From Echinometra lucunter (lineage: Eukaryota > Echinodermata > Echinoidea > Camarodonta > Echinometridae): a stretch of DNA of 64,000 nucleotides. The position numbers and the translations under genes are program-made. The stretch covers positions 21,622,437 to 21,686,436 of the forward strand of contig CM057169.1 in the NCBI GenBank assembly GCA_029962745.1, written 5' to 3'. Under the pieces are notes generated by a model that saw only the letters and a list, made by a program, of their open reading frames with translations, was not told the origin of the DNA and ran no database searches. Positions 1 to 13,400 of the stretch are shown piece by piece; position 1 is the stretch's first letter, and the number at the start of each line of letters is the position of its first letter.

Positions 1-1147
1 GGATACGCCTCTGACTACAGGGGCCTGTAACAAAAAGAGACAATCAATCTTATGATCAACTGTAACTCTTTAGTACATAGTTTGCCATAGACTTACGATT
101 GATATCAATCAAAAGATTGATTGTAATTTTTATGTTACAGGGCCCAGATCATTAGCATAGACAGTTCCTCATACCTCGGGAGGGGGGGGGGGGGATGATT
201 CCACCACTGATACATATTTATATACACATGTATATACATCCATGTCAAAAAGTGGGGGATGCATCCCTCACCCCCACCCCCCCCCCCCCCCGATATCTAC
301 GCCCCTGCTCCAGATCATGACTAAACGACAAGCCTTGGACTCGCTGCCGATGTCTATTGCGAGCTCAGACGGAACATGATTACAACATGAATGATGATGG
401 ATCGACTTTCACTGGGGAAACTGTTAATGCAAAAGCGCGGCTTTAATTCATATATGGAGCGCAGAAAAGACCTAAAACACATTGAAGCATTTTAGCTCTT
501 TAATGAAAATTCAGGTGTGCAAAACCCGAAAAAACGATTTACTGTTAGTACTTTCCTTCTGGATAGGGTTTTAAAGAAATTGAAGATAGTTTTTTTCTTT
601 TCTTCTTCTTCTCCTCTCTTCTCCTTCTTCTGTCTTCTTCTTCTTTCGTCTTCTTTCTTCTTCTTCTTCTTCTTCTTCTTCTTCTTCTCTTCTCTTCTTC
701 TTCTTCTTCTTTCTTCTTCTTCTTCTTTTGCTTCTTTTTCTTCTTCTCTTCTTCATCTTCTTCTATCTCGTCTTCTTCTTCTCCGTCTTCTTCTTCTTTC
801 TTTCTTCTTTGATTTACGAGAGAAACGCCTCCTATTCACGAACTTGCATCGCCGCTGATGTGACGATGTGACGTTCATAATGGTCACAGAGTGAGGGAAA
901 GAGTTCGGGGAGAAGGGAAGATGGAGAGAGGGAGGGTGGGAGGGAGGGAGGGAGGGAGGGAGAAAGAGAGAGCTAGAAGATAAGATGAATATGGTGACAA
1001 TTGCAAGTACAGAGTCACATTGTCACATTCCGAAAATTTAAGCCCCCCCCCCCCCTCCTCACACACTCAGACACAAATGAGCAAAACAGTCATGTTTAAA
1101 TAAATGAAGAAATAAACAAATCAAAGTTTTATGGAAAAGGAATTCTT
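1..1147. other. Non-coding flank with low-complexity tracts
   Basis: No gene is recognisable here. The stretch holds a G-run near 180-194 and a C-run near 279-291, a long pyrimidine-rich (CTT)n tract at about 590-810, a GGGA-rich tract at about 920-965 and a C-run at 1044-1056. The reading frames across the (CTT)n tract encode only runs of Ser, Leu and Phe, or Arg, Lys and Glu on the other strand, so they are microsatellite artefacts. The next exon of the SLC6 gene at 1168-1372 should lie in this direction on the minus strand, but I do not see it. Confidence 0.6.
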
Positions 1148-1167
1148 TCAGCCAAAGAAATTCTTAC

Positions 1168-1372
1168 CCCCTCCGTGCTTGTAACACAGATAAGGGAACC
1201 TCCACACATTGCCGAGGCCGACCGACGAGCCGCATAGGGCGAGGAAAAAGTCCAACTTGCCGCTCCAGTTACCCCTCTTTGTTATCCTCTCTCCATCCTT
1301 CCCTCTCTCATCTCCAATCTTCCTCTCTTCATCTCCACTCTCCTTTATATCACTCTCCACGTAGTTCTTCAT
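1168..1372 (-). CDS. SLC6-type Na+/Cl- neurotransmitter transporter, first coding exon only
   Basis: The minus-strand frame opens at 1372 with a charged cytoplasmic N-terminus, then [16 protein letters not shown] and [20 protein letters not shown]. This is the signature of transmembrane helix 1 of the SLC6 family: the RxxW gate motif, then the unwound ion-binding segment [14 protein letters not shown]6 proteins use the sodium and chloride gradients to import amines, amino acids or osmolytes. The exon ends at a GT donor (gtaaga at 1167-1162) straight after the Gly-rich turn. About 68 residues are present, while the family is usually about 600 long. Further exons should lie towards or beyond the left edge but are not visible in 1-1147. 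The substrate class cannot be assigned. It could be a real 5' exon or a stranded fragment. Confidence 0.8.
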
Positions 1373-1619
1373 TCCAACTGTGCGTTTGCTCTTCTTCTGC
1401 TACTAAAAAACGATTCTCCAATCAACTAAAAACAATATTCGACTTCGCACCGATGTTCGAAAGTCACCAATGGAGCCCAAGTACTACTTCTCAAGAGAAG
1501 AAGATGTTAAAATGTACTTCTTGAAACTGTGCGGGCGCTGTATCCAATTTCTACGTCAAAATCAAACTGGAATCATTCGTGTTTTGGTTTTGGGGTTGTT
1601 TCTTTTTGGGGGGAGGGGG

Positions 1620-1630
1620 GTGGTTGTTAT

Positions 1631-1669
<39 letters not shown>

Positions 1670-2160
1670 GATATGTATTGTTTTGTTTGTCTAATGCATA
1701 TCCCCTGCCTTGTCCATACCTGTTTGAGTTATCGAACATGCAAAACAGAAATTGGGTGCCACGCACGTCATAGTGTTGCTACCTCTTCACTCTGGCAAGA
1801 CTCCAGCTTGGTTGTTATTTTTGTTGTTGTTGTTGTTGTTGTTGTTTTGTTTGTCTAATGCATATCCCCTGCCTTGTCCATACCTGTTTGAGTTATCGAA
1901 CATGCAAAACAGAAATTGGGTGCCACGTACCTCATAGTGTTGCTACCTCTTCACTCTGGCAAGACTCCAGCTTGGTTGTTATTTTTGTTGTTGTTGTTGT
2001 TATTGTTGTTGTTGTTGTTGTTGTTGTTGTTTTGTTTGTCTAATGCATATCCCCTGCCTTGTCCATACCTGTTTGAGTTATCGAACATGCAAAACAGAAA
2101 TTGGGTGCCACGTACGTCATAGTGTTGCTACCTCTTCACTCTGGCAAGACTCCAGCTTAA
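1620..2160. repeat. Three-unit tandem repeat joined by (GTT)n tracts
   Basis: A unit of about 130 bp starting ctaatgcatatcccctgcct and ending gcaagactccagctt occurs three times, at about 1690-1810, 1855-1975 and 2039-2158. The copies differ by only a few bases. A (GTT)n or (TTG)n microsatellite of variable length precedes each copy, so the full periods are about 165 and 185 bp. The open frames across it are simple-sequence artefacts. Confidence 0.85.
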
Positions 2161-2723
2161 AACCATCTCCCATCTACACAAATTTTAGTACTGTAAATAT
2201 ACTGTATGTATATGCAACTGTACCAGTCACAGTGCTCAAGATTAAAAGAGGCTTGTCTGCCATGGCAACACCTGAATGTTGCAGGGTGCATTTGATACCA
2301 AGACTTGAAACACAATACCTTCCAACAGGTGAATCTACGACGTTCGTGGAGAAGAGGGGCCATCAATTTAAAGAAATTTTGTCAACTCATCTACTGACAC
2401 GTCCTTTAAAGACAATGTAAAATGCGTTGACATCAACTAGCAGGTTCATTAAATTGTGTTCGTTTTTTCCCCAAATACGATGGGATTCCCCATCTCTCTC
2501 TCTCTCTCTCTCTCTCACCCATCCAGCTGGATAGCCGCAGAAAAACCTACCCCTCGCCTTTGTCTTCTGTCTCGACAATAGTATGCATATACATGTATAT
2601 TCAAATTTATTCATACCTATCATGACACCAAATCTCTTCAAGATGGCAGTGTTTATGTCTTCTTATAATTCTTCCACAATGTTTTAAGCATATTTCTTTG
2701 GTTTCTGCAAATGGGTTTTTACA
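2161..2723. other. Intergenic, nothing recognised
   Basis: No coding pattern is seen. There is a short (CT)n tract at about 2491-2515, and otherwise unremarkable AT-rich sequence up to the fold-back element. Confidence 0.5.
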
Positions 2724-3028
2724 GACGTAAAATCAATCATATATGATTCACTATGAACCTGACGGACAAAGAAAGCGGACAAAATAAACAACCCCTCATT
2801 CTACCCTTCACAATGGTTCTGGTAGTCAAAAGAACATCCCTTCACTGCCATTGTCTTAAATATGTGGACAGGTGTCACATGCATATTCACCTGGAACTAC
2901 ATGATTAAACATAATAACTGTGATGGGATGTTCTTTTGACTACCAGAACCATTGTAAAGGGTAGAATGAGAGGTTGTTTATTTTGTCCGCTTTCTTTGTC
3001 CGTCATGTTCATAGTGATTATTTACGTC
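2724..3028. mobile_element. Fold-back MITE
   Basis: Two inverted arms of about 105-115 bp enclose a loop of about 90 bp. The left arm (2724-2842) runs from gacgtaa through the segment ggacaaagaaagcggacaaa to aagaacatccc. The right arm (about 2930-3028) reads back as its reverse complement with a few mismatches, ending atttacgtc. There is no coding capacity. The superfamily is not assigned because I could not see a clear target-site duplication. Confidence 0.75.
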
Positions 3029-3557
3029 GGGGACCGGCCTTTAACGTCACCATCCGAAAGATGCGACGAATGAATGGACCCAGAATGAAACCTGGGTCCG
3101 ATCGGAATCATATTACCTTTATTTTCGCTTAAATGTGACAGGTCCTTCAAGCTCTAGTCAAAGCAATGAATATGAGTCTATGACAATGAAATAGTTTTGT
3201 AGCATGGGGCCTTCCTCACTGATCAACACTCGTTTGAACTGCATGCTCGAAGGTGTGAAAACGTTTTGAAGTGCGTGATAACAAGCCGACATGTATGTCT
3301 GAAAGAGTATGTCCATACGATTGTTTTCATTGTGTCAACTTTATATTCTTTCCTCAAACATATCGAAAATGGTCGAGATTCCCCAAGCACCACTGAATGA
3401 AACCCTTTCTTGTCCGAAAACAGTATTCTTATCACGAGCTCCTTACCTTTAGTCCACTTAAGCAATTACCCCCCCCCCCTTTTTTTTTTCCCTCATAACG
3501 ATTCGTTCTTTGGAATATTACGCCGAGACTATAATTACTCTTTTAAAGATACCTGGA

Positions 3558-3835
3558 CCATTCTGTCCAACTGAAACGTGGACAACTACAAAACAACTGG
3601 AACAGAAACTGGGTACAACACAGAGGGCGAAGGAGAGAAGAGTGCTAATCATCTCAGTGAGGGACAGAATTAGAAATACCGAAATTAGAAGACATACACA
3701 AGTCAAAGATATCATGGAAAAGGTGAAAGAAGCAAAATGGAGATGGGCAGGGCACCTAATGAGAAGAAAAGATGATAGATGGTCTAAGATGGCTACAGAA
3801 TGGATACCAAGATATGGAAAAAGATCTAATGTTGT
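3558..3835 (+). mobile_element. Non-LTR retrotransposon reverse-transcriptase 3' remnant
   Basis: One reading frame encodes a stretch typical of the C-terminal end of LINE-type ORF2 proteins, including QRAKERRVL, VRDRIRNTEIRR, KVKEAKWRWAGHLMRR and EWIPRYGKRS. In full elements this region lies downstream of the RT catalytic palm. The endonuclease and the palm motifs are absent here, so this is a truncated, dead fragment. The clade cannot be assigned from so short a piece. Confidence 0.75.
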
Positions 3836-3899
3836 CCGGATGGTATTGTTCTATGGGATAATTTTTCATTCGAGGAAAAACCTTGATTGGACACACTAA

Positions 3900-4411
3900 A
3901 AGATAACGTGCTCGTATCTCAGTCAGACCACCGGACTTACTCCAAATTAATCCCAAACCGATCAATTCTAGGCCATGCGGTGTAATGCAGTTCTTTGCTC
4001 TCGATCACTGGTCTGGTGTCCGTCTCGTTGGTGGTGTGACTTGGGATATCAGACGATGGATCGATAGCAACAAAGAGCATGACAGTAGAGGGGTGCGGTG
4101 GTACACGGTCACGCTTGAATGAACCCAACGTCTTGCTTACGCTCATCTTCCCAATGGACAACAAAAGATGTTGCGCAACAGGGGGTGCATTAGGAGAAAA
4201 GGTGGGATCGAGTGATTCATACCGCTGAGACCACCGAAGTACATCTCTCACTCGCCATTTCTATCAGGAAATTGGGGGTGTGCCACTCCTCGGTTCAAAG
4301 TTGGGGGTCCACGAGCGTCTTGGACACGTCTGAAAGGCATCACGCAGGTTCAAGGTTTCCTAAGTTCCTTCGTTTTCTACCGGAGACGTAAACTTCTGAT
4401 AGCATCACAAA
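3900..4411. other. Region upstream of fibropellin
   Basis: This is sequence immediately 5' of the fibropellin start codon and should contain the 5'UTR and proximal promoter. I see no convincing TATA box or other named element. A 104-codon open frame on the minus strand (3937-4251) has no recognisable motif. Confidence 0.4.
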
Positions 4412-7400
4412 ATGCAGGTTTCGTTACTAGCCATTCTGCTTCTCAGTGTTGCTACTGTGTCACATGGGCAAGGTAGGATTTTAATTCTTTACATGATTTT
4501 TGTTAAAGTATTCAAATTTATGCACGTTTCTTCCATGAATTATTTGGTGACGAAACTATGTAATTCCTTTGTTATGTACGATAGCATCTGTATGGCCGTT
4601 CACTGCTGCTTTGTATGGCAACCATCTGGAAACTGTTGGTGATCAAGAGCAGTTTTCATTTAATGTATCCGTAAAATGTGAATATATTAACATGACTACT
4701 TATTGTTATGTCATCATTAAATTTAACACAATTCTGAAATTTTTGATAACATAATAAAATCATTGTGAATCGTGATGTAACCAATACCTTAACTGAATAA
4801 CGGAAACTTAACAGCGTTTCCTTTTTTTTTCAAATTAAAAAAAAAAGAAAATATTATTGATCTTATATTTCTTTCAAAAGTCATACATAAACATGTTTTA
4901 TACATTTCGGTTCACTCTGTTGAAAGATAAATCTACCCCTTGTTTCCTGATTGTGTTTTACTTGAGGAAATGTTATAAAATTACTCATCTACAATTTTCC
5001 GAAGAGAAATGTATCTAACTTTTTCTTAGGGAAAACTGACGCTTATCAGACTCGTAGGTCGACAGCATGTCGTCGAGTAACCAGTAGAAAGGCATGCTAT
5101 GTAGTTTCGGTACAGACTTGTCACATTTTCGGGGCGAGGTCAATTCATTGACCGAGTACACAGAATGAGTGGCATATCCCAAGAACTTTTTACGATATTT
5201 CATCTTGCTCTTTCAAAGTTTGAATGATGCCTATATTAATCATTAAGAGGCACAATCAATATTTATTATTTTGTTGGTCGGACCCGATCTAATGTTGTGT
5301 CACTCCTACAGTCCCTATTCTTTTGACCCTTTCTTCCTCGTTTGTATGTTTATCATGTTTATACGTACGCCTGTACAATTGTGAATGTACTTTGAATTGA
5401 TCCTTGAATCGTTAATGAAACTCCTTTTCATACAAGGAAGAATCCATGAACAAAGGGAAAAGTCTTCTTCCACAAAAGATTACTTCAGCGTATTTATCGA
5501 TTTTGCAAGAGCTTTGCCTTGATACATTCACATATCAACAATGTAGTACATCTTACAATTTGTTTTATATCCTTTGATGCAAATAGCCAATGGGAAGGGC
5601 ACCGATTTTAACTTTTTGATAACGGTGCCTTTTCTAGGGCCTCCTATTCAACTGGAATTTTACCCAATTAAAAATTTAAGGTCGGTTTAAAGTTCTAGTT
5701 AGCAAGGGAAGTTAGAACCATGCAAGTGTAAGTTTTCCCCGAATGTTTAACGTGATTTTAGTAATTTTGTCATCAGGTTTACCTGAATTGATAGAATATG
5801 GGTCGATGCATTTTAGGTTAACCACTCCATCTTGAATGACTTTATTGCAAAGTTCTAACGATGGGACAGTACTAGAAGGAATATTAGAAAGTCCCTTGTG
5901 ACCCGTTAAGAATAATACACCCTCATCACCTCCCCCTCCCCAACAATTGCCTCTTGATAGCCACCCCTTTGCAGGATAATTACAACTTGGGTATACTACC
6001 CCTTATTCAATCCCACTTCATGCACTTTGTAATTTTTTTATTAGGTTAATCGTGGTAACCTTTAAGGGATACACTCCAAGGGCACACTTTAAAGAGTGTT
6101 TGGCTAAACTTCCAAACATGGGACAGTTTTGTGTCCGACAGACGTTAGGAAATGTTATTCCCAGCGAAATTAAACTTTCGGCCAATTACGATTACTTGTT
6201 ACCTGAACAAAAAAAAAAAGAATCTCACAAGCAGGAAATTTAATTAGAATGTTGAATTGGCACATAATTACTTTCATGTTAGGCAAGTTATTCCCAACCT
6301 GTTTAAGTGTATCTTTTCGAGGAGATAATGTGGAGGTAGTTGCCCTCCACCCCCCCCCTTCCTTAATGCGTCAGAGCAACTTAAACCTCTCTCATTTCCT
6401 GTCCCAGTATCTTCTCCAGAATGATTTAAGTTAAGTGCATCTTCTTCTGACAAATGTCTGTGATCTATTGTACTTTCAAAGAGGTGCTAAAAAGTCAGTT
6501 CTGGCACCTACTTTCTAAGTCATCAAAGGTGAATAGAAGAGCACAATGAATTCCCCCATCCTCGAGGAAAATAATATCCTGAGGTTAAGATAGACAATAC
6601 TGTTCTATTTGAGAACGAAGTGCTATTTTTTTTGTTCTTAATGAACGTGGAAGGTGCCCACTCTGCTGACAAAGAAGGCGTTGGTTTGCCTTCAAAAAGC
6701 AAGAAACGAATCCTTTATAACCTTGTCTTTTTCCTAGGCTTGCACCAACGCAAGTCGTGTTATACCAGCAAAGAAGGGATCTTTGACAGTCTTTAATGCC
6801 CTCTTATAGGTGCGAAAAGGCTTAGCGAGGGGGGGGGGGGCAATGAAGGTACTGTGATGGGATTTAAGATGAACTAGTTCAATAATACAAATCCCATATA
6901 ACTTAGTCCCGCTCCAGTGGGGACAAATCAAGGGTTTATATTATCCCAATGAAACGCCTTTAATAGACTGATTTGCCTTTAAATTCCGTTAACGCCATTG
7001 TGCGAGAACTATCAAAGGATTGGATTAGGCCTATTGGAATAACGTTTAGCCTTCTGATGAAGATAGAAAGAAGTTTCGCCGTAGGATATTTGTAGTCTTG
7101 AAAGAAGATGCACAATGAGTCACAATCCATGAATGGGGCTAGAATGTAACAGACTGTAATTGCCCATTGTATATTATCTACCATGTATGTAACCGTTTAG
7201 GCTACGCCTCTAGTGATGTCCACGTACGCTGTCCCATGGTTGTCCCAAATCTTCTTTGAACTCATGACCTCTTTGATCAGTGATTTTGAAATGTCGGTAT
7301 CTTTCATGCTTGGCCATATCATGTAAAATAAAGGCCACAGAATTCAATGGGGTCTTGATTAAAGATTCAAATAAATATAGTCCTATACAAATGAATACAG

Positions 7401-10400
7401 ATGAGCGGGGGAGGGGTGGGGTAACCAATGTCCATACATCATTTGAAACATCGTCCAGTGGAGGCGCTGTGGCTCAGTTGTCATGGTTGTAGAGCAGTGG
7501 TCTAGTAACTGGGAGTACCCGGTTCGAAACCAAGTGGATACGCTAATGCCCTTTGGTAAGGTATTAATCTTCATTACAAAGTCCTTCGGAGGGGACTTAA
7601 AGCCGTCGGTCCCCTGGTTGCTTACTAACAAGCATATACACATGCTTTCTTAGCAGCACAGAAATTCGTCCAAAAATGAAACTTGCTGGTTTAGCTATTC
7701 TAATTATTTCTATTGTCAGATTGTCATCAGTTTAATTATTTGCATGTTTTATAACTTAGCCTTCCCATAACGCCTGTATACCCCTTCTCCATGTCTTCTT
7801 CTTGTCCACTCCCTCTCTTCCTCTCTCTATCTCTCCACCTCTCTCTCTCTATCTCTCTACCTCTACTGATCTATCTTTTCTTCTCTTACTGTTTTTATCT
7901 CTCTCTCTCTCTTCCCTCCCCCTCTCGCTTTCTCTCCCTCTCTCTCTTTCTCTTTCTTTCTTTCTATTTATCTCTTCTTTCTCCAGGTGAATGTGACAGC
8001 AATCCATGTGAGAATCAGTCAGTATGTCGAGAAGGAGAAGGGTCTTACGTTTGTGAATGTCAGATGGGTTATGATGGACAAAACTGTCAACGTTTCACAG
8101 GTAAAGATATCAATTCAGATAAAAAATTATAATGAAATGAAAGGCGCGTGGTTTTATTTCAGTTTGTTTTTATTTCATTTCATTCATGGGCATGAATGGG
8201 GGGGGGCACAAGGGGGGACGTCCCCAAAATTCTTAAAGGTTGGGGGACACTGTAGAGTATTGTCCCCTTAAAGGAGAGTGCAACCCAGGAATCAGTGTGC
8301 TTTTAGTGAATAGAGATGAACAATTTTTTTGAAAAATCATACACAAAATGTATGGAGAGTTGTCCACGATGACATCACAAATGCTGGTAAAGTTGCCAAC
8401 TCAAGGATCCCTATAATAGGGATTTGCTTAAACTTTCAAAATTCATAACTCTTGAACAGATTGTCCGATTTTGTTCAAACTTTCAGTGTTTATCTTTCTT
8501 GTACATCTCTGTTCACTAAAAGCACCCTGGTGCCTGGGTTCCATTCTCCTTTAAATTTGTGTAAAAGAGACATCTGAAAAATGCAATATGGTATTACACC
8601 CCCTTTTTATTTTTATTATTTATTTCTTTTTATTTTGTTGTTGTTGTTGTAACCGAATTTCCCCCAGTGCCCCCAATATAACACGAATTGACGCCCGGGA
8701 TTTAATTCCTTTTTGTAAGTTTTTCGATGCGATATATTAGATCTTGATTTAAGCAGAATTTGTACTTGTCAGTTGCTCTGAAGGATAAATGGAAAAAGTA
8801 CATTTACTAGAATTTATCTTATGCAACCCGGAGGAAAGAATGATTTTTTTTTCAAAAGCGTATCCTTGGCACTTCCATAGGTTGTACTATAGCAAGTTAC
8901 TGCTCTTTGGTCCTTCAAAGATGCAGTACATGCCTCATACCCCAGGTTTTTATTCTTTTTGCTCTTCCATCCTTTAGCTCCTACACATATCATTTATCCG
9001 TCTTTTCTTCTTTACAATTTGCCAGGAGCAAACTGCGGTTACAATATCTTCGAGTCGACAGGGGTAATCGAATCTCCCAACTATCCGGCCGACTACAACA
9101 ACCGTGCTGATTGTCTGTATCTGGTGCGTATCAAGGGAGCCCGTGTCATCACGTTCACGATCGAAGACTTCATGACCGAGATCTTTAAAGGTAATGCGGG
9201 GGCTAAGGTAGGGAAAAGGCCTGTTTTCCCTTAAGTTTGAGGTAAATGTGATAACGGAGCTGATCGATACCGTAAATAATGTGAGCAGGGACATGTAAGA
9301 CAAGTTTTGAATTTTATGTTTTATATATGATTATGATCTGGTACATACATGGAGTTGAATTTCTGAGGAAAGAAAGATCTAAAACACTTCATTTACTTTT
9401 CAACAGACATTGCGTTGTCGATTGATTTAGGGCGTTTGGGCCCTCACTCTTATTAACCTGTAATGGAATATAAACAACGCTCATGGATGAACAGTGGCAT
9501 CATGTCAATGTCACTGGAAAGGCCTATCCACCATATCTATGATTTACCATATAGGCCTATATTCTGAATTTTATATAGAAATTTTTTAAAAAATAAAAAG
9601 AATGGAAATAAAAATCAAACCAATACTTTCTTTTCAGATGTTCTTGAGTATGGTGTTGGTCCGGATGCTGATTTTAACCAGGCCGTTGGCTCGTTCGAAG
9701 GCAACCTGACAACAGCAACCCAAGCCCCAGCTCCATTCACTGTTCAGGGAGAACAAGCTTGGTTCATATTCTCAACTGATCGTAACATCGCTCAGAGAGG
9801 ATTCAGAATTACATTTTCATCAGGTAAGCTTGTAGGATATTGGCAGGTTAAGTCGAGAATTATGAGTATTTTGATCAGCTTCGGTTACTAGCTGTAATGG
9901 CTCGAAAGAGCAACATAGGCATCCGACAAAGCCATTCAGTCAACACACTGCATCAATTTTCATTTTGTTTCGTAAGAAAGTTAACCAATCAATTTTCTAC
10001 TTTTTATAAACATGGTGTTCATTGGCGCTTTGGAGACCCTAACCTAGGTATCATTAGACAGGAAGGCATGAAATTTAACGTTGTTTTATTTCTTATTTTT
10101 TCCTCAAAACACCCGTATGATTTACATGATAGAGTTTAATTACAAGTAAACATTTACTCGATCTAGTGAGGTTTCGATTTGTCAGATTTTCGTAACTTGT
10201 TTTGAAAAGCAGTATAGCCATTGAAATTACATTAGTTTTATTGCCAGTAAGTTTACACTTACGTAATTTACATTTTATGTGCCTGTACATCTATTTAGCA
10301 TTTTGGTTATTTCCTGAAGAGCGCCCTTTATGATGACTGTGCTAATATCGTTTTGATACTAGATGGAGACGATTGTAACCCCAACCCTTGTCAGAATGGA

Positions 10401-13400
10401 GCAACCTGTGTGGATCAGATTAACGACTATGAATGTATCTGCCCTCCAGGATTCACCGGGGATAACTGCGAAATAGGTAAACATTAAAATTTGACCCCTT
10501 TTAAAATATTGGGAAACATTGCTTCCACCTTCTCAAACAGTCATTGAGACAGCCGTTATAGCAAGACAACTGATATCCTCCAGTTAAAGAGACATGTTTT
10601 CCGTTTCAGGTAAACACGCCTGGTCTTTGAACCTCGCTTTAAAGCTACTTTAAAAATTCTATAGCAAAGGCTACCCGATTTTTATTTCAATTTCATGTCA
10701 ACTGCAAATACACTAAAAGGCGGTTTATTTCTTCTGTATAGGTATATTTCTATGAAATGAATATTCATATGAATAATGGACGGGATAATGCTAATAATTC
10801 TTTTTAAAATGCATTCTCATCTACTAGACATTGATGAGTGTGCTAGCAACCCTTGTCTTAATGGCGGTGTGTGTGTGGATGAAGTCAACGGATACACATG
10901 TAACTGTGCCCCGGGTTTTAATGGAGACAACTGCGAGAACAGTAAGTTTGTTAAACCTCGGATTTCTGCTATTGTTAGATGATCCTTCCTCTTTTCGTGG
11001 TAAACAATGTAAAACTAAAAATGTAAAAAAATAACCAACGGTTTTGAGATCGGAATTGGATAATCGAATATCACACAATTCAACAGAAGTTATAGTCTGT
11101 AACTGCTTTTTCATTCAGATAGCTATAGAGAACTGTGGGAAAACAATCACATTTGGTAGAAATAGGAGAGAACTTTAGGTCTGAGGCTGTAATTTTGTAT
11201 CCTCTTTAGTTTTTAAGAGCTTTCAAACAAAGTTTGTTCAGTTGCAATCGACAATCTTGATAACTAATATGCTGCCCTCTTTGATCAAGACTCTAATTAT
11301 CAACCTTCGCTTAATACGTCGTAATAATAAGATTCCAGGGCCCTGCACGGAGAACAATAATTATGTAATCGGATGAAGTTACCGTGGGTAAACAATACAT
11401 TTTATTAGTATCATTAGTATCACTATTGTTAGCAGTATTTGTTACTATTATTATCATTATTGTTATCGTTAACATAATTACTTTGATACCCTCATCAGCA
11501 GCCCTATAATCATTAGAAGTAACGGGTGTTTTAGTAATGGTAATATTATTTTTGTTGTTGCTTTTATCAATAAATCATTGTGCTTACTATCGTTCACAGA
11601 CATCAATGAATGTGCCAGCAATCCTTGTCAGAATGGAGGGATCTGTGTGGATGGTGTAAACGGGTTCGTCTGCACCTGTCAACCTGGTTATACGGGAACT
11701 CTTTGTGAAACTGGTAACATTTATCGTGTTTTTGTTGTTTGTTTGGTTTGTTTTGTTTTGTTGCATGTATAACATCTGCTACCTTATTTTGTCAATCAAA
11801 ATAACTTTTTCTTTTTCACATAAAAATAATTCAATGTGCTTCACAACATTAAATTCTGTTATTGAAATATACCAGATTTGGGGGGAAATACAAACATACC
11901 AGTAATCTGCCCAAATTATGAGAAGACGTTGGTCCAAATATTGGTTATTTCAGAATTCTTCGAGAAAAGCGGATCCTCCATCACTCTCATACGACTATCC
12001 CAACATATTTTCCGCTTCGTTTGTTATGAAAGTGGCATATTGTAATAACGTGAACAGTCATCAGTTTTAAGGAAATGATCGTGTTCATTATGCATATTTC
12101 ATACATGGGATGGATCTTTTTACTTGGTTTAATTCATCATTAATGTAAATCCTCATTTGAATTGATGGTAATATTCCTCTTTCGTGACTTCCTATTCGAC
12201 ATCACAGACATCAACGAATGTGCCAGCAATCCGTGTCAAAATGGCGGCGTATGCACCGACCTTGTGAACAGGTATACATGTGACTGTCTAGTTGGATTTA
12301 CTGGAACCAACTGCGAGACCAGTAAGTTTGTTGCTCTCAGAACATTCTTCTGAACTAAATGCGCCTGAAACTGCTTCATCCGATCATTTTTTAACCTCGT
12401 TGTTTCTTACAGCGAGGTTACAGGCGTAATACTGTGTGGTTAGCTATTCTAATAATAGATGACATTTTTCAGAGTTATTTTGAAATATCACCAAAATAGA
12501 ATGTTGAATGATACCGTATAAGAAAGCTTTTCTACTATGCATTATTAATCATATAAACATGCTTTGGAATGTAAGGCTTTTTAATTCTCATCACGAACCT
12601 ACTAAATCTGGTCCAGAATTTCAGAGATCCTCATTTATTTGGCTCAAGCTATTGGACTGCACAAGAAATTCTAATGATTTACAATCCAGCCCCTAAATAG
12701 TTAACGGTATCCTTGAAAATTCACTTCTTTTATTCGTCCCTGTGAAAATAACGAAGAGAAATGGACGATTCAACTTTGAACTTTTATAAGTAATGCTGTT
12801 ATATCATAGCAGTTTGTACACGAAATTTTAAAAAATATTTATACGTAGATTTTCTTAAATTCATACAAGTGTTTTCAATTTACTTTCAGATATCAATGAG
12901 TGTGCCAGCAATCCTTGCCTTAATGGAGGTACGTGTGTGGATGGCGTCAATGGCTACGTTTGTCAATGTTTGCCAAGTTACACGGGGACTCACTGCGAGA
13001 TCTGTAAGTATTGTATTGTATTTATTTTCCGTCAAAATTGAAAACATAAGAGTCAGTAATACATACATATGACAATTGATTAAAAACAGACGGAGGGATG
13101 GTCCTACTCAGCGTTGATGGCACAACAACGCTGTTTTGCAGAGGGATCCCTATATTTAAAAGAATACATGTAACATTATGAAGACTATTGACAGAAAAAA
13201 AAATAACATTACAAAAGTGAATAAGACACATTAAAGCAAAACATGGGAAACGAAATTTTTACATGGTAAAGAACGTGTACGAGAGACAGAGAAAAAATTA
13301 AACTGTACAATGACTTATTTACCCATTCATGTCAGAGATTTTAAAAGGCTAGGTTGATCACATTGTCTTCAATCTATAATAAACGCCTTTTAGCGCTCTA

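Noticed and set aside
571..858. Open frames rich in Ser/Leu/Phe or Arg/Lys/Glu
   Set aside because: They are translations of a (CTT)n microsatellite.
3937..4251. A 104-codon minus-strand frame upstream of fibropellin
   Set aside because: It has no recognisable motif or splice context and probably overlaps the fibropellin promoter or 5'UTR.
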